DNA from: Oligoflexia bacterium
GTDB taxonomy: Bacteria > Bdellovibrionota > UBA1018
Assembly (NCBI GenBank): GCA_031292385.1
Contig: JARLHE010000006.1
Location: forward strand, 104,376 to 168,375
Direction: 5' to 3'
Length of the DNA stretch: 64,000 nucleotides
Numbering within the stretch: the stretch's first letter is position 1; every line of letters starts with the position of its first letter. The notes under the pieces were generated by a model. It was not told the origin of the DNA. It did not search any database and saw nothing but the letters and a program-made list of their open reading frames with translations. This document shows positions 28,739 through 39,158 of this stretch, piece after piece. A program made the position numbers and the translations under genes.

Positions 28739-29306
28739 GCATTCCGTCTTTCAGCTCGGAGTTAGGAGGATTCCCGAGCCAGGTTGAAAGCACGATCCGC
28801 TCAAAAGGCGCGCCGGCGACCTTGCCGACGAGCCGATCTCGGATAAAAACGTTGACGTAATCGGGACGGAAAACAAAGGTCATCGTATCGCCGTCTTTCA
28901 TCGCCGTCATCAGTCCGACCAGCTGATCGACCGAAGGCTTTGTCGATTCACAAAGGCTCCCGCAATTCCTTTCAAGCCCCTCTCGCCAGGCGTTTCGAAT
29001 CTGGTTCAAGCTCACATCGCGGAGAAACAAAAGCTCGACCTGCTTCATCTGGCTGGAGCTCAGGATTTCTTCCGCATCGGCTGATTTCTTCTCGAGATAG
29101 AGAGCAGCCCGGTAAACCTTGACCTTGAAAATGGTCGCCATGCGGGTGCCCACTCCGTTGAGAGATAAGGCCTTGTTTTCAACCTGAATCGCTTGAGGAA
29201 AAGACCTTTCGGCCGCGACGGCCCCAGCCGTTAAGCCCAGCGTCATAACAGCAAATAGGACAACAAATGGGGCGGCAACTGCGATCAGTGGCGTTCGAGC
29301 GTCCAT
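28728..29306 (-). CDS. Chalcone isomerase-like secreted protein
   Basis: NGVGTRMATIFKVKVYRAALYLEKKSADAEEIL...WREGLERNCG...GDTMTF. Confidence 0.7.
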   Translation of the reverse strand: MDARTPLIAVAAPFVVLFAVMTLGLTAGAVAAERSFPQAIQVENKALSLNGVGTRMATIFKVKVYRAALYLEKKSADAEEILSSSQMKQVELLFLRDVSLNQIRNAWREGLERNCGSLCESTKPSVDQLVGLMTAMKDGDTMTFVFRPDYVNVFIRDRLVGKVAGAPFERIVLSTWLGNPPNSELKDGMLGR

Positions 29307-29355
29307 TGGGTGGATATTACCATTTTTTCTCCGGTTAGTGTATTCGTTAACAGAT

Positions 29356-30753
29356 ATGAAAGAAAATCAATCGCGCCCTGCGCTTCCCGAAGTTGTTGAC
29401 TCCGTTTTATCGCTCATCGGCAACACGCCGATGATTCGCATCCGCGCCATCGACACAGGGCCGTGCGAGCTCTACGTAAAGCTGGAGAATCAAAATCCTG
29501 GCGGCTCCATCAAAGATCGAATGGCGCTCGCCATGATCGAAGCCGCCGAACGTGAAGGCAAACTGAAACCAGGCGGAACCATTGTCGAGGCCACGGCAGG
29601 AAATACCGGCCTCGGGCTCGCATTAGTCGCGTCCCAAAAGGGCTATCAGCTGATCCTGGTCATTCCCGACAAGATGAGCCAGGAAAAGATTTTTCACCTT
29701 CGCGCCATGGGCGCCCAAGTTATCCTGACGCGCTCGGACGTCAACAAAGGCCATCCGGAATATTACATGGACCTTGCGCGCACCATCGCCGAACAGCGCG
29801 GTGCCCTTTACGTCAACCAGTTCGAAAATCCCGCGAACCCCATCGCGCACGAACAGTCCACCGCGCCTGAAATTTGGGAACAGATGCATCATCGCCTCGA
29901 TGCGGTGGTCGCGGGCGTCGGTTCGGGCGGTACCCTCGCGGGCATCGCCCATTTTTTCAAAAAGACCGCTCCGAACGTCGAGGTGATCCTGGCCGATCCG
30001 GCCGGATCCGGCATCGCGGATATCGCGCATGGCAAGGCCCCAGGCTGCGGCGGAACGTATCTCGTGGAAGGCATCGGCGGTGGATTTCTTCCCCCGGTCG
30101 GCGATCTGAGCGGTGTGAAGACGACTTACACGATTCCCGACGCCGAAACGTTCGAAACCGCCCGAGAGCTTCTGCGCAAAGAAGGGATCCTCGCGGGATC
30201 CTCCGCGGGAACCCTGGTCGCCGCGGCTTTGCGCTACTGCCGCGCCCAAAAGCAACCCAAACGCGTCGTGACCCTGATCTGCGACAGCGGAAACAAGTAT
30301 CTATCCAAAATGTACAATGACTATTGGATGATCGATCAAGGCTTCATTCAGCGCGAGACCTTCGGGGATCTGCGCGATCTGATTTCGCGACGCCACTGGG
30401 AGGGCGCGACGGTGACGATCGGGCCCGACGACATGATTCAGGCCGCCTACCGGCGCATGAGGCTGTACGACATCTCGCAGCTCCCCGTGATCGAAAGCGG
30501 AAAAGTGGTGGGCATCCTCGATGAATCCGACATCCTCGCCGCGCTGACCGAGAACAAAGACGCCTTCGGGGGCCCGGTTCGCGCGACGATGACCAGTCAC
30601 GTGCAGACCGTGAGCTCCAAATCCGAGGTCGAAAGCCTGATCCCGATCTTCAAACAAGGGCGGGTCGCGGTTGTCGTCGATCCGCAAGGCGCCTTTTTGG
30701 GGCTGATCACGCAGATCGACCTGATCCACTTCATGCGCGCCAAACAGCGCTGA
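29356..30753 (+). CDS. Cystathionine beta-synthase with C-terminal CBS domains
   Basis: VKLENQNPGGSIKDRMALAMIE (PLP lysine), EATAGNTGLGLA, GVGSGGTLAGI; C-terminal paired CBS motifs. Confidence 0.93.
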   Translation: MKENQSRPALPEVVDSVLSLIGNTPMIRIRAIDTGPCELYVKLENQNPGGSIKDRMALAMIEAAEREGKLKPGGTIVEATAGNTGLGLALVASQKGYQLILVIPDKMSQEKIFHLRAMGAQVILTRSDVNKGHPEYYMDLARTIAEQRGALYVNQFENPANPIAHEQSTAPEIWEQMHHRLDAVVAGVGSGGTLAGIAHFFKKTAPNVEVILADPAGSGIADIAHGKAPGCGGTYLVEGIGGGFLPPVGDLSGVKTTYTIPDAETFETARELLRKEGILAGSSAGTLVAAALRYCRAQKQPKRVVTLICDSGNKYLSKMYNDYWMIDQGFIQRETFGDLRDLISRRHWEGATVTIGPDDMIQAAYRRMRLYDISQLPVIESGKVVGILDESDILAALTENKDAFGGPVRATMTSHVQTVSSKSEVESLIPIFKQGRVAVVVDPQGAFLGLITQIDLIHFMRAKQR

Positions 30754-31747
30754 GAAAGCGAAAACTCTTTTTGAATTCCGCGTGCGTCTTCGTACGCGGA
30801 AAAAAGAGCATCGCCTCGGTCCATTCACCCGCGCTCGCCGCGAGAAAAAGGCTGAAGCCGGCGTCCAGCGCCTTATTGAGACCCAACCCGGAGGCGTGAT
30901 CCATCGCGGGATCGTACCCGTCCGTGCCGTAACTGCGATAGAGGCTCGGAATCAGCCGCTCCAGGTCGAGGCTGCCGAACTGATCCTTGACGCAAATTCC
31001 GAAGAAATGTTCGTTCGACATCATGGAAAGTTTGATTTCCTCGATGTCGTCGAACTCGAAGGCTTCAATTCGGTCTTGCTGCTTTCGATATCGTTTTCCG
31101 CCCGGCCCGACGGGGGCGTTATAGATCGCGTTCAACAGAAGCTCATCGCACGCCTGCGCGACCTGATTGGCGAGCCGCGGAGCGACTCCCTGGCGCTGCA
31201 GCAGGTTTTTCAAGGCATCGATCGACAAAGCTCGATGGCTCGACTCCGTTAGCCTGACTTCCTGCTTTTTCTTGGCGCCCTTGCCAAAAAAGAACTCGAT
31301 CCCCATCGGTCGATTCGAAAGAACGCTTTCCACCAGCCGACTATAGATATCGACCGCGACGGCGTTGTCCTTCCGCAGGACGTTGTGAACGAAAACCTGA
31401 TGCTCATCATTGGTCACTTGCTCGATTTTGCTGGCCAGCTTATCGCTGATAGCGAAAACCCGTTGCGGGCCAACCAATTCAGACAGAAGCTTTCCGACCT
31501 TCCCGATGAAAAGGGGGTCTAAAGGGCTGTGGGCCCCCGGATGATCGACATCCCAAAGAATGACCGCATTGGGGAAGTCGAGAATCAGTTTTCGCAGATC
31601 TCCACCGGCTTCATATACGCGATGATAGCCGCACTTGATGCTCCGGCTGATATCAAGACCGAATTGCGCGTCGAGATCGCGGGGGGAGATCACAATAAGG
31701 TGGCTCTGCATTCCAAAAATTATGAGCCAAAAGCGACCCTGGAACAA
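30731..31747 (-). CDS. Uncharacterised HATPase-like regulatory protein (paralog of 40558..41514)
   Basis: QACDELLLNAIYNAPVGPGGKRYRK (N-box-like), VKDQFGSLDLERL, HASGLGLNKALDAG (G-box-like). Confidence 0.65.
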   Translation of the reverse strand: MFQGRFWLIIFGMQSHLIVISPRDLDAQFGLDISRSIKCGYHRVYEAGGDLRKLILDFPNAVILWDVDHPGAHSPLDPLFIGKVGKLLSELVGPQRVFAISDKLASKIEQVTNDEHQVFVHNVLRKDNAVAVDIYSRLVESVLSNRPMGIEFFFGKGAKKKQEVRLTESSHRALSIDALKNLLQRQGVAPRLANQVAQACDELLLNAIYNAPVGPGGKRYRKQQDRIEAFEFDDIEEIKLSMMSNEHFFGICVKDQFGSLDLERLIPSLYRSYGTDGYDPAMDHASGLGLNKALDAGFSLFLAASAGEWTEAMLFFPRTKTHAEFKKSFRFLSAVWRA

Positions 31748-31878
31748 TTCCGGATTTTATATAATGACCATATAGAAATCATGATTCGGGCAAAGTCCGG
31801 TTATCTTTCAACAAAAACAACGTGTGGACAATTCCGGTCGCCCATGTTACCAGGTGCGTTAGAAAAGGGGACGACTTG

Positions 31879-32274
31879 ATGAAAACAAACTACGGGATTT
31901 CTCTGTCATCGTTGTGTGTGGGTTTAACGGTTTTTGCGGGCGCATCCGCCTTTGCGGCCAACTCTGGTTCGAGCATGGCCTGCTCGGCAAATGCCCCAAC
32001 CGCGATTCGCTTTGAAATCGCATCTTTAGCTATCATTCGGGCCGGCGGGCCCGGCCTCGGCCAGGAGTTCAGCTCTGGCGCGAATGTCGATGATATTGAA
32101 GAGAAACTTTGTGCCGATGCCTCCGGCTATTCGCTTCGGGCTTCGAGAACCCGCTCAGGGTATACGGACGTCACCGTAAATTTCTCGAAAGAAGATTGCG
32201 GACAGACCCTTCTCATTACCAGCGAAGGCAAAATCGCCGACTCCGCCGGCGAAATCACCTGCAAGGCAAAATAA
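31879..32274 (+). CDS. Small secreted hypothetical protein
   Basis: MKTNYGISLSSLCVGLTVFAGASAFAANSG signal peptide; four cysteines in the remainder. Confidence 0.65.
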   Translation: MKTNYGISLSSLCVGLTVFAGASAFAANSGSSMACSANAPTAIRFEIASLAIIRAGGPGLGQEFSSGANVDDIEEKLCADASGYSLRASRTRSGYTDVTVNFSKEDCGQTLLITSEGKIADSAGEITCKAK

Positions 32275-32294
32275 CTCGGATTTAATCGGATTGA

Positions 32295-32320
32295 GGTCTC
32301 CGCCCTTCGGGGCGGAGGCC
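32295..32320. terminator. Hairpin between convergent genes
   Basis: GGTCTCCGCCC-TTCG-GGGCGGAGGCC, 11-bp stem with TTCG loop. Confidence 0.6.
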
Positions 32321-32337
32321 CGTCCATCTCAAGCGTC

Positions 32338-33375
32338 TTAGAACGACTCGTCAAAAACCACCGCGCTGCGGCTGGTCTCAAAGCCTTTCTTATATTCGGT
32401 CACGCGCTTTTCGAAGAAATTCGTCAATGGCTGCACATCCTGCAGAACCATGAACGCAAATGGGTTCTTCGACAGGTATTTACGCTTATAGCCCAGCTGC
32501 AAAAGGCGCTGATCGGCGACGTGCTCCAGGTATTGGCGCATGAGCTCGGGGGACATTCCGGTGACCCCGGACGATAGGGCATCCGTACAGAAAGCCATCT
32601 CCACTTCGATCGCTTCGGCCAACATTTCTTGGACGCGGTTTTCGAGCGACGCATCGAAAAGATGCGGGTACTCCTTGCGGATCGCGGCGATCGCCATATT
32701 GGCGCCGTCGATGTGCAGGCTTTCGTCGCGGAACACCCAGTTCGTCGCCGTAGCGAGGCCCGGAAGCAGACCCTTGCTGCGCAAGAAGAACACGTACGCG
32801 AAGGAACCGAAAAAGAAGAGCCCTTCCACGCAAGAGGCGAAGCAAATCAGGTTCTCGATGAACTGACGGCGCTTCGTATCGTTGTCGAGCTTATCGATCG
32901 ACTCGATGGAATCCATGTACTTGAAGCAGAAATCGGCCTTGAGCTTCACCGACGGCGTCGTCATATAGGCGTCGAAAGCCGCGCGACGCTCTTCCGGATC
33001 GGCAATGTAGTTGTCGACCAAAAGCAGGTACGTCTCGACATGAAGCATTTCGTCGAAAAGCTGCTTGCCCAGGAACATGCGATATTCGGGCGAATTGACG
33101 TGCTTGTAGAAATTAAGGACGAGATTATGCGCGACGATATTGTCGGCCGTGGCGAAAAACGCCACTAGGCGCTTCACCAGATGCGCCTCTGGCGGCGTCA
33201 GCTTATCGCGCAGATGCTCGTGATCGATCGAAAAATCGATTTCATCCGTCGTCCAGATGTTCTTGATCGAATTGCGATAGAGCTCGAAAAACTCCGGATA
33301 CTTCATCGGACGCAAAGTCAGATTGAGATCCGGGTTTAAAAGCATTTTTTTCTCGTCATTCAGACTCGCGCTCAT
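32338..33375 (-). CDS. nrdB: Ribonucleoside-diphosphate reductase beta subunit
   Basis: EHLRDKLTPPEAHLVKRLVAFFATADNIVAHNL, QLFDEMLHVETY, FFFGSFAYVFFLRSKGLLPGL, RDESLHIDG. Confidence 0.95.
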   Translation of the reverse strand: MSASLNDEKKMLLNPDLNLTLRPMKYPEFFELYRNSIKNIWTTDEIDFSIDHEHLRDKLTPPEAHLVKRLVAFFATADNIVAHNLVLNFYKHVNSPEYRMFLGKQLFDEMLHVETYLLLVDNYIADPEERRAAFDAYMTTPSVKLKADFCFKYMDSIESIDKLDNDTKRRQFIENLICFASCVEGLFFFGSFAYVFFLRSKGLLPGLATATNWVFRDESLHIDGANMAIAAIRKEYPHLFDASLENRVQEMLAEAIEVEMAFCTDALSSGVTGMSPELMRQYLEHVADQRLLQLGYKRKYLSKNPFAFMVLQDVQPLTNFFEKRVTEYKKGFETSRSAVVFDESF

Positions 33376-35693
33376 TGGCAGGCCTCACAGCTTCCTGGAT
33401 TTTCAAGCGAACACGCGACCGCGGCCTCGGGCTGGATCGTCTCCTCCGGGGCGGTCGTTTTCTTGATGGAAGTCTTCGCGCGCGAACGCAGATAATACGT
33501 CGTTTTCACGCCCTGCTTCCAAGCATACATATACATCGACGAAAGCTTGCCGACGCTCGGGTCTTCCATGAACAAGTTCAGCGACTGCGACTGGCAAATG
33601 AACGCGGAGCGCTCCACGGCCATGTCGATCAGATCCTTTTGCTGGATTTCCCACGCCGTTTTATAAAGATCGCGCAGCGATTGCGGGATCTGCTCGATCT
33701 TCTGGATCGAACCGTCGTTTTCGATGATCTTCGCGCGGATGTCCGCCTTCCAAAGATTGACGCGTTTCAGCTCGGAAATCAGATAGCGATTCACCTGCAG
33801 GAACTCGCCGCTCAGGGTCTCGCGCTTGAAGATGTTCGAAATCTGGGGCTCGATGCTCTCGTAGCTTCCCACGATCGAAGCGATCGTTGCCGTCGGCGCG
33901 ATCGCGATCAACAGGCTGTTGCGAATGCCGTTACGGGCGACCGCTTGCGCCAATTGGTCCCAATCAAAATGGGTTTCGGCGAAAGCCTTCTGATATTTCT
34001 TCGCCAACTGCACCTGCAATTCGGCCTCGGCATAGCGCGAATCCTTGAAATTAGCGAAAGGACCGAACTCCTTGGCAAGCTCCACGCTGCGGCTGACCGC
34101 GTGATAGTAAATCGTTTCTTGAATACGCGAAGACGTGCGACGCGCTTCGTCCGAGGAGAACGGGAGCCCCATTTTGAAAAAGACATCCTGAAGCCCCATG
34201 ATGCCCAAACCCACCGGGCGCCATTCGTGGTTCGAGTTCTCGGCTTCTTTCGTCGGATAGAAATTCCGATCGACAACGCGGTCCAAATAAGTCACCGCCG
34301 TGCGAGTGACTTTACCGAGACGTTCGTAATCAAAAGTTCCGTCCTTCTGAACGAAGGTAGGAAGATTGACGCTGCCAAGGTTGCAAACCGCGGTTTGCGA
34401 GGCCGAAGTCACTTCCAAGATCTCGGTACAGAGATTGGAGCTGTGAATGACATTGCCTTCCTTGCTGGTCTGAGCCGAGCGAAGATTCGAGCTGTCCTTG
34501 AAGCACATCCAGCCGTTGCCGGTTTCCGCCAAGGTCTGGGTCATGCGAGCGTAAATCGCGCGCGCGGAAACCTGCTTCAGCGCTTTTCCTTCACGCTCGT
34601 ACTTTTCGTAAAACTCCTCGAACCGGGGACCGTAAGAAGCCAGAAGCTCGGGAACGTCGTTTGGAGAAAAGAGGCTCCACATCGCATCTTGTTCCACGCG
34701 CTTCATGAAAAGATCCGGAATCCAGAGGGCCAGATTCAAATTATGAGTGCGGCGGCTTTCGGCGCCGGTATTGTTCCGGAGTTCCAAGAACGACTCAATG
34801 TCCGCATGCCACGGCTCGAGATAAACGGCGGCCGCGCCCTTGCGCTTGCCCCCCTGATTGACAGCGTGAACCGACGAATCGAAAACCTTGAGGAACGGGA
34901 TAATGCCGTTGCTGAGGCCGTTGGTGCCCTTGATCAAAGCGCCCGAAGCGCGAACCGGGGTCCAGTCGATGCCGATGCCGCCCGAGAATTTCGAAAGGCG
35001 CGCGCAATCGGTGATGGATTTATAGATCCCATCCAAGCTGTCCTCGCCGATCGTGAGCAGGTAGCAGCTGCTCATCTGCGGATGACGGGTGCCGGAGTTG
35101 AAAAGCGTCGGCGTCGCCGGCATGTAAAGGAATTGGCTGACGATGTCGTAAAGCTCGAGCGCTTCCGGGATCGTATCCGCGAGTCCCAGCGAGACGCGCA
35201 TGAACATCCACTGCGGGCGCTCGAGAAGTTTGCGGGTTTTTGGGTGACGCAACAGGTAACGATCAGCTACGGTCTTCAGGCCGAAGTACTCGAATAAGTC
35301 GTCGCGATCATGGCGAATGGCGTATTCGATGGTCTTGAAATCTTGTCCAGCGAGCTCGAAAACTTGAGAGCTGAGCAAACCTGCTTCAGCCGCGGCATGG
35401 ATATAGTCACGGAAGGCCATATCGCGCCCTACTTCTTTCAGAATATTTTCCGAAAGCATGCGGGCGGCGACTTTGGAGTAATTCGGCTCCTCAGCCATCA
35501 ACATGACGGCGGTCGAGATCGACAGGTCATCGAGCTCCTGGGTGGTGCTGCCTTCGTGCAGCCCGCTGATCGTCCTTTTTGCAATCTCCAGAGGCTCTAC
35601 TCCGTCGAGGCCTCGGCATGCGCGGTTGACTGCATGAAGGATTTTTTCGATCCGGACTTCTTCCTGGGTCCCATCTCTTTTAATCACCCGCAT
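33372..35693 (-). CDS. nrdA: Ribonucleoside-diphosphate reductase alpha subunit
   Basis: ATP-cone N-terminus MRVIKRDGTQEEVRIEKILHAVNRAC; SSCYLLTIGEDSLDGI, NLCTEILEVT, TYYLRSRAKTSIKK. Confidence 0.96.
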   Translation of the reverse strand: MRVIKRDGTQEEVRIEKILHAVNRACRGLDGVEPLEIAKRTISGLHEGSTTQELDDLSISTAVMLMAEEPNYSKVAARMLSENILKEVGRDMAFRDYIHAAAEAGLLSSQVFELAGQDFKTIEYAIRHDRDDLFEYFGLKTVADRYLLRHPKTRKLLERPQWMFMRVSLGLADTIPEALELYDIVSQFLYMPATPTLFNSGTRHPQMSSCYLLTIGEDSLDGIYKSITDCARLSKFSGGIGIDWTPVRASGALIKGTNGLSNGIIPFLKVFDSSVHAVNQGGKRKGAAAVYLEPWHADIESFLELRNNTGAESRRTHNLNLALWIPDLFMKRVEQDAMWSLFSPNDVPELLASYGPRFEEFYEKYEREGKALKQVSARAIYARMTQTLAETGNGWMCFKDSSNLRSAQTSKEGNVIHSSNLCTEILEVTSASQTAVCNLGSVNLPTFVQKDGTFDYERLGKVTRTAVTYLDRVVDRNFYPTKEAENSNHEWRPVGLGIMGLQDVFFKMGLPFSSDEARRTSSRIQETIYYHAVSRSVELAKEFGPFANFKDSRYAEAELQVQLAKKYQKAFAETHFDWDQLAQAVARNGIRNSLLIAIAPTATIASIVGSYESIEPQISNIFKRETLSGEFLQVNRYLISELKRVNLWKADIRAKIIENDGSIQKIEQIPQSLRDLYKTAWEIQQKDLIDMAVERSAFICQSQSLNLFMEDPSVGKLSSMYMYAWKQGVKTTYYLRSRAKTSIKKTTAPEETIQPEAAVACSLENPGSCEACQ

Positions 35694-36022
35694 GGGGACA
35701 GCTCCTCAAAAAATTTGTAATACAAAACCCTGGCGTGAGGCCCTTGGCAAAAACTCGCCTAGGCTTCGCACCTGGTTTGCTACCGGTTTTAGGGAAAAAA
35801 GAAGCTACTTATGCCGTAAAACTTCTCTTAGTTTTTTGAGTTTAGTCAAAATTCAAACAGCTGGTCAATCTTTGGTTAGGCAAAAAATTACTATCGAATT
35901 TCGCCCGTCAATTTTCGAAATGGAGTCGCGCCGTTATCGAAGTGAGTGTGTATAATACGTCGCGGTAATCGCTACCGTCACGGGCATCTTGATGCGCATC
36001 ATCAATTCCGGTATCCTGCAAA

Positions 36023-36928
36023 ATGGAACGTCCGATGTTGAATTCCGCAGTACCCTACACCAACCCGCTGCCCGCCCGATTGGGCGCTGATTTTCTTGGA
36101 AATATTCCCCATGTTCCGGGGGTTTACTTCTTTTTGGACCAGCACGAGCGCCCCCTCTACGTTGGAAAGGCGGTCGATCTCCAAAAGAGGCTCCGAAGCT
36201 ATTGGAAGTTACGCCCCGGATCAGAGCGCGATCATCTGCTCGAAATGATCGAATCCACGCATAAGCTCACCTGGAACGTCTGTGCGAACGAAACCGCCGC
36301 GATCCAACTGGAGTCCGAACTCATCCGCGACCTGCTCCCGCCCTACAACATCGCGGGCACATGGGAAACGCGCGACTTCTTCATCTCCTTGAGCTCCGAC
36401 AATTCTCCGGAATCCGCCCGCGCGCTTCGTTTCGAGCTCAAATTCGATGACGATGAGTTTTCAGAAAATATAGAAATTTACGGATGCTTCAAAAATGACG
36501 GATTCGCCAAGCGAGGATACCCCGCGCTTCTTCGTCTGCTGCACCTACTGGGAACGAAGGGCAGATGGTATCACCACCCGGCTGCCATCAGCCGGGCCTA
36601 CTTGCCGACCCGGCACGACATCTGGCTTCCAAAGGAGATGGCAAGCTCGTTGCGGAATTATATGCAGGGAAAAAACCTTACGCTTTTGCGCGAAATCTCG
36701 GTTCGGCTCATTGAAAACGAATCGGTCCCGCCTTTTCTGGCCAGCTCGATTCAACAGGATTTACTCATGGCTTCCGCATTTTTTCGCCGCACCTTAAAGG
36801 TCACGCGAAGAATCAAAAAGGAGGCGGGGATCCCACCGAGCCGCCCCCTTCCGATCGCGAAACTCCATGATCTCAATCAAAGGCGAAGCCTTAAAAAGCT
36901 CCGAAGTGTCCTGGGCCCCGTCCGGTGA
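36023..36928 (+). CDS. Stand-alone GIY-YIG endonuclease-domain protein (paralog 1)
   Basis: IPHVPGVYFFLDQHERPLYVGKAVDLQKRLRSYW ... ETAAIQLESELIRDLLPPYN. Confidence 0.85.
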   Translation: MERPMLNSAVPYTNPLPARLGADFLGNIPHVPGVYFFLDQHERPLYVGKAVDLQKRLRSYWKLRPGSERDHLLEMIESTHKLTWNVCANETAAIQLESELIRDLLPPYNIAGTWETRDFFISLSSDNSPESARALRFELKFDDDEFSENIEIYGCFKNDGFAKRGYPALLRLLHLLGTKGRWYHHPAAISRAYLPTRHDIWLPKEMASSLRNYMQGKNLTLLREISVRLIENESVPPFLASSIQQDLLMASAFFRRTLKVTRRIKKEAGIPPSRPLPIAKLHDLNQRRSLKKLRSVLGPVR

Positions 36929-36931
36929 ATA

Positions 36932-37306
36932 CTACTGGACGATCGACGCCTTGAATTCGTCGCCGGCGGAAGTGATCGCGGTGACAAGCGCCGCGGGTGT
37001 CGTCGAGCCCTTCGCGTAAGTGACCTCGACGATGTTCTTCTTTTTATCCCAAGTGACGTTCGTGACGCCGTTCACTTTCTTCAGATTGGCGTTGATTGAT
37101 TTTTCGCAGCTCGAACAGTGCAAGCCTTCGATGTGGATCCGGGCCTTTTGACCGTCGGCGGTCGCGGCCGTATCCGCGTGGGCGGAGCTAACCGGCAACG
37201 AATCGACGCTCGCGCTATGAGCGGAGTGATCTTTATCGCAAGTGAAAGCGATAGCGGGAACAAACGACGCAACGGCAATAACAGAGGCTAAAATTTTAGT
37301 TTTCAT
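36932..37306 (-). CDS. Secreted heavy-metal-associated (HMA) domain protein
   Basis: Signal peptide, then IHIEGLHCSSCEKSINANLKKVNGVTNVTWDKKKNIVEVTY. Confidence 0.85.
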   Translation of the reverse strand: MKTKILASVIAVASFVPAIAFTCDKDHSAHSASVDSLPVSSAHADTAATADGQKARIHIEGLHCSSCEKSINANLKKVNGVTNVTWDKKKNIVEVTYAKGSTTPAALVTAITSAGDEFKASIVQ

Positions 37307-37332
37307 ATTCAATACAGTATCAGAGGCGCATT

Positions 37333-37794
37333 CTATTCTTCAAATATCTTCGCGATAACGGCGTGCGAAAATCCGCGGCGAGCCAAGGCCGCGATCGCTT
37401 TTGATTTTTGCTTTCGATCGCAATTCTTGCCGAGAGCGCTCGGGTACCGCTTTTCAGCCACTCTTCTTGCCAGCTCGAGTTCCGAGGCGACCGCTTCCGG
37501 TAAAACTTCCTGGAAAATTTCGGCCATAGTTCCGCGCCCGATATCCACGCCCTTTTGCCGAAGCTTCATCATCACGTAAGCGGGCCCTTTGTCCCGATGA
37601 GCCTGATGGCGGGCGATCACGCGGGCGTAACGCTCGTCGCTGATCATGCCTCGCTCGAGCAGATCGCTCACGATGCGCCTCGATTCGTCCGCTGATGCGC
37701 CTTTTTTCCGTAGATAAGCCCGCATTTCACCCGACCCGTACTCCCGCACGGAAAGCCGATGAAGCGCGAGGGCCGCAAAGTCAATCTCGCTCAT
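37333..37794 (-). CDS. recX: RecX regulatory protein
   Basis: AALALHRLSVREYGSGEMRAYLRKKGASADESRRIVSDLLERGMISDERYARVIARHQ...GPAYVMMKLRQKGV. Confidence 0.85.
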   Translation of the reverse strand: MSEIDFAALALHRLSVREYGSGEMRAYLRKKGASADESRRIVSDLLERGMISDERYARVIARHQAHRDKGPAYVMMKLRQKGVDIGRGTMAEIFQEVLPEAVASELELARRVAEKRYPSALGKNCDRKQKSKAIAALARRGFSHAVIAKIFEE

Positions 37795-37811
37795 GACAAA
37801 AGACAGTATCA

Positions 37812-38708
37812 ATGAGAAGCTTGAAAAACCATGGCTCGAGAGCAATTTTCATGAAAGCCTTCGATAGGAAATTCGGAGCCGATTTCATTTCAGCTCTTCC
37901 GACCACGCCAGGCGTGTATTTCATCCACAGCGGAGACGGTCAGCTGATTTACATCGGCAAAGCCAAAAACCTGCGGCGGCGGCTCTCCCAATACCGAAAC
38001 GCCAAGCGCCGAAAAAAACACGCCAAAATGAAATCCATCATCGCCGACGCCGCGCGTATCGAGTTTCAGCTCTGTGAAAGCGATCTCGCCGCGTCCCTTC
38101 TGGAAACCGAGCTCATTCAAAAGCACCGGCCACGATGGAACGTCGAGGGCGCGTTTTTCTTTTTGTATCCTATGCTGGGCGTTCGACGGCAAAACGAAAT
38201 CACCTCGTTTTGCTACACGACCGAGCCAAACCGCTTTCCCGAGTTTCAATTTCACGGCGCGTACCGGTCGAGATTCCTCACGCGTGAGGCGTTTTTCGCG
38301 CTGATCGAGCTTCTGAGTTTTGTCGGGCATCGCATGCCCAAGCGAAAGAGGCCGACGGGACCGGCGCTCCCGAAATTTTCCTATCTCTACGAATTTCGAA
38401 GAATCGAGGCCGACTGGCTCGAGAAATGGTCCCGCCTACTTGCCGGCGAATCGATCGAAGCGGCGGAAGCCCTGGTGCTCGCGCTTGTCGAGAACGCGGG
38501 GGCTCGACGGTCTCCAGGCAAAATCCAAGAGCATTTGAACTCGATCCGAAGGTTTTGGCGACACGAGGCCTTGCCGCTTCGGCGGGCGATCGAAGCCACG
38601 AATTGCACGGAATTCCCAGTTCCCCAGACCTCCCGGGACAGCCTTTTCATTAAATCGCGCTGGCAAAGAAAGCTCACCGTCAATGAACGGATGGCGGCCT
38701 CGCGATGA
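37812..38708 (+). CDS. Stand-alone GIY-YIG endonuclease-domain protein (paralog 2)
   Basis: LPTTPGVYFIHSGDGQLIYIGKAKNLRRRLSQY ... DLAASLLETELIQKHRPRWN. Confidence 0.85.
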   Translation: MRSLKNHGSRAIFMKAFDRKFGADFISALPTTPGVYFIHSGDGQLIYIGKAKNLRRRLSQYRNAKRRKKHAKMKSIIADAARIEFQLCESDLAASLLETELIQKHRPRWNVEGAFFFLYPMLGVRRQNEITSFCYTTEPNRFPEFQFHGAYRSRFLTREAFFALIELLSFVGHRMPKRKRPTGPALPKFSYLYEFRRIEADWLEKWSRLLAGESIEAAEALVLALVENAGARRSPGKIQEHLNSIRRFWRHEALPLRRAIEATNCTEFPVPQTSRDSLFIKSRWQRKLTVNERMAASR

Positions 38709-39142
38709 GAGCGGTGATCCAGCGCGTGAACCAAGCCGAAGTCCATGTAAGCGGGCAACTAGTATCCTCGATCGGGCCCGGGATCGTGACCCTTTTGGGA
38801 GTCGCCCGCGGCGACACCGAAGCGAGCGCCCAGAAGCTGATCCGAAAAATCCTCGAGCTGCGGATTTTCGAGGACGAGCACGGCAAAATGAATCGCTCCT
38901 TACTGGACATCAATGGACAACATTTAATTATTTCCCAGTTCACGCTCTGCGCCGAAACTTCCTCGGGAAGACGGCCGTCCTTCATGAACGCCGAAAGCCC
39001 GGAGCTTGCAAAAAAACTATGGGAATACTCGATAAAAACCAGCCAGCTCGCGAAGGTAATGACAGTCGGAGGAATTTTTCAGGCTGACATGCAAGTCAAT
39101 TTGATCAACAATGGACCAGTAACCTTCGTATTAGAATCTTGA
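38705..39142 (+). CDS. dtd: D-aminoacyl-tRNA deacylase
   Basis: MRAVIQRVNQAEVHVSGQLVSSIGPGIVTLLGVARGD, ISQFTLCAETSSGRRPSF, FQADMQVNLINNGPVTFVLES. Confidence 0.95.
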   Translation: MRAVIQRVNQAEVHVSGQLVSSIGPGIVTLLGVARGDTEASAQKLIRKILELRIFEDEHGKMNRSLLDINGQHLIISQFTLCAETSSGRRPSFMNAESPELAKKLWEYSIKTSQLAKVMTVGGIFQADMQVNLINNGPVTFVLES

Positions 39143-39158
39143 TAAATGGAGAATTAGA

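Noticed and set aside
33375-35297. 640-aa plus-strand ORF
   Set aside because: Antisense of nrdA.
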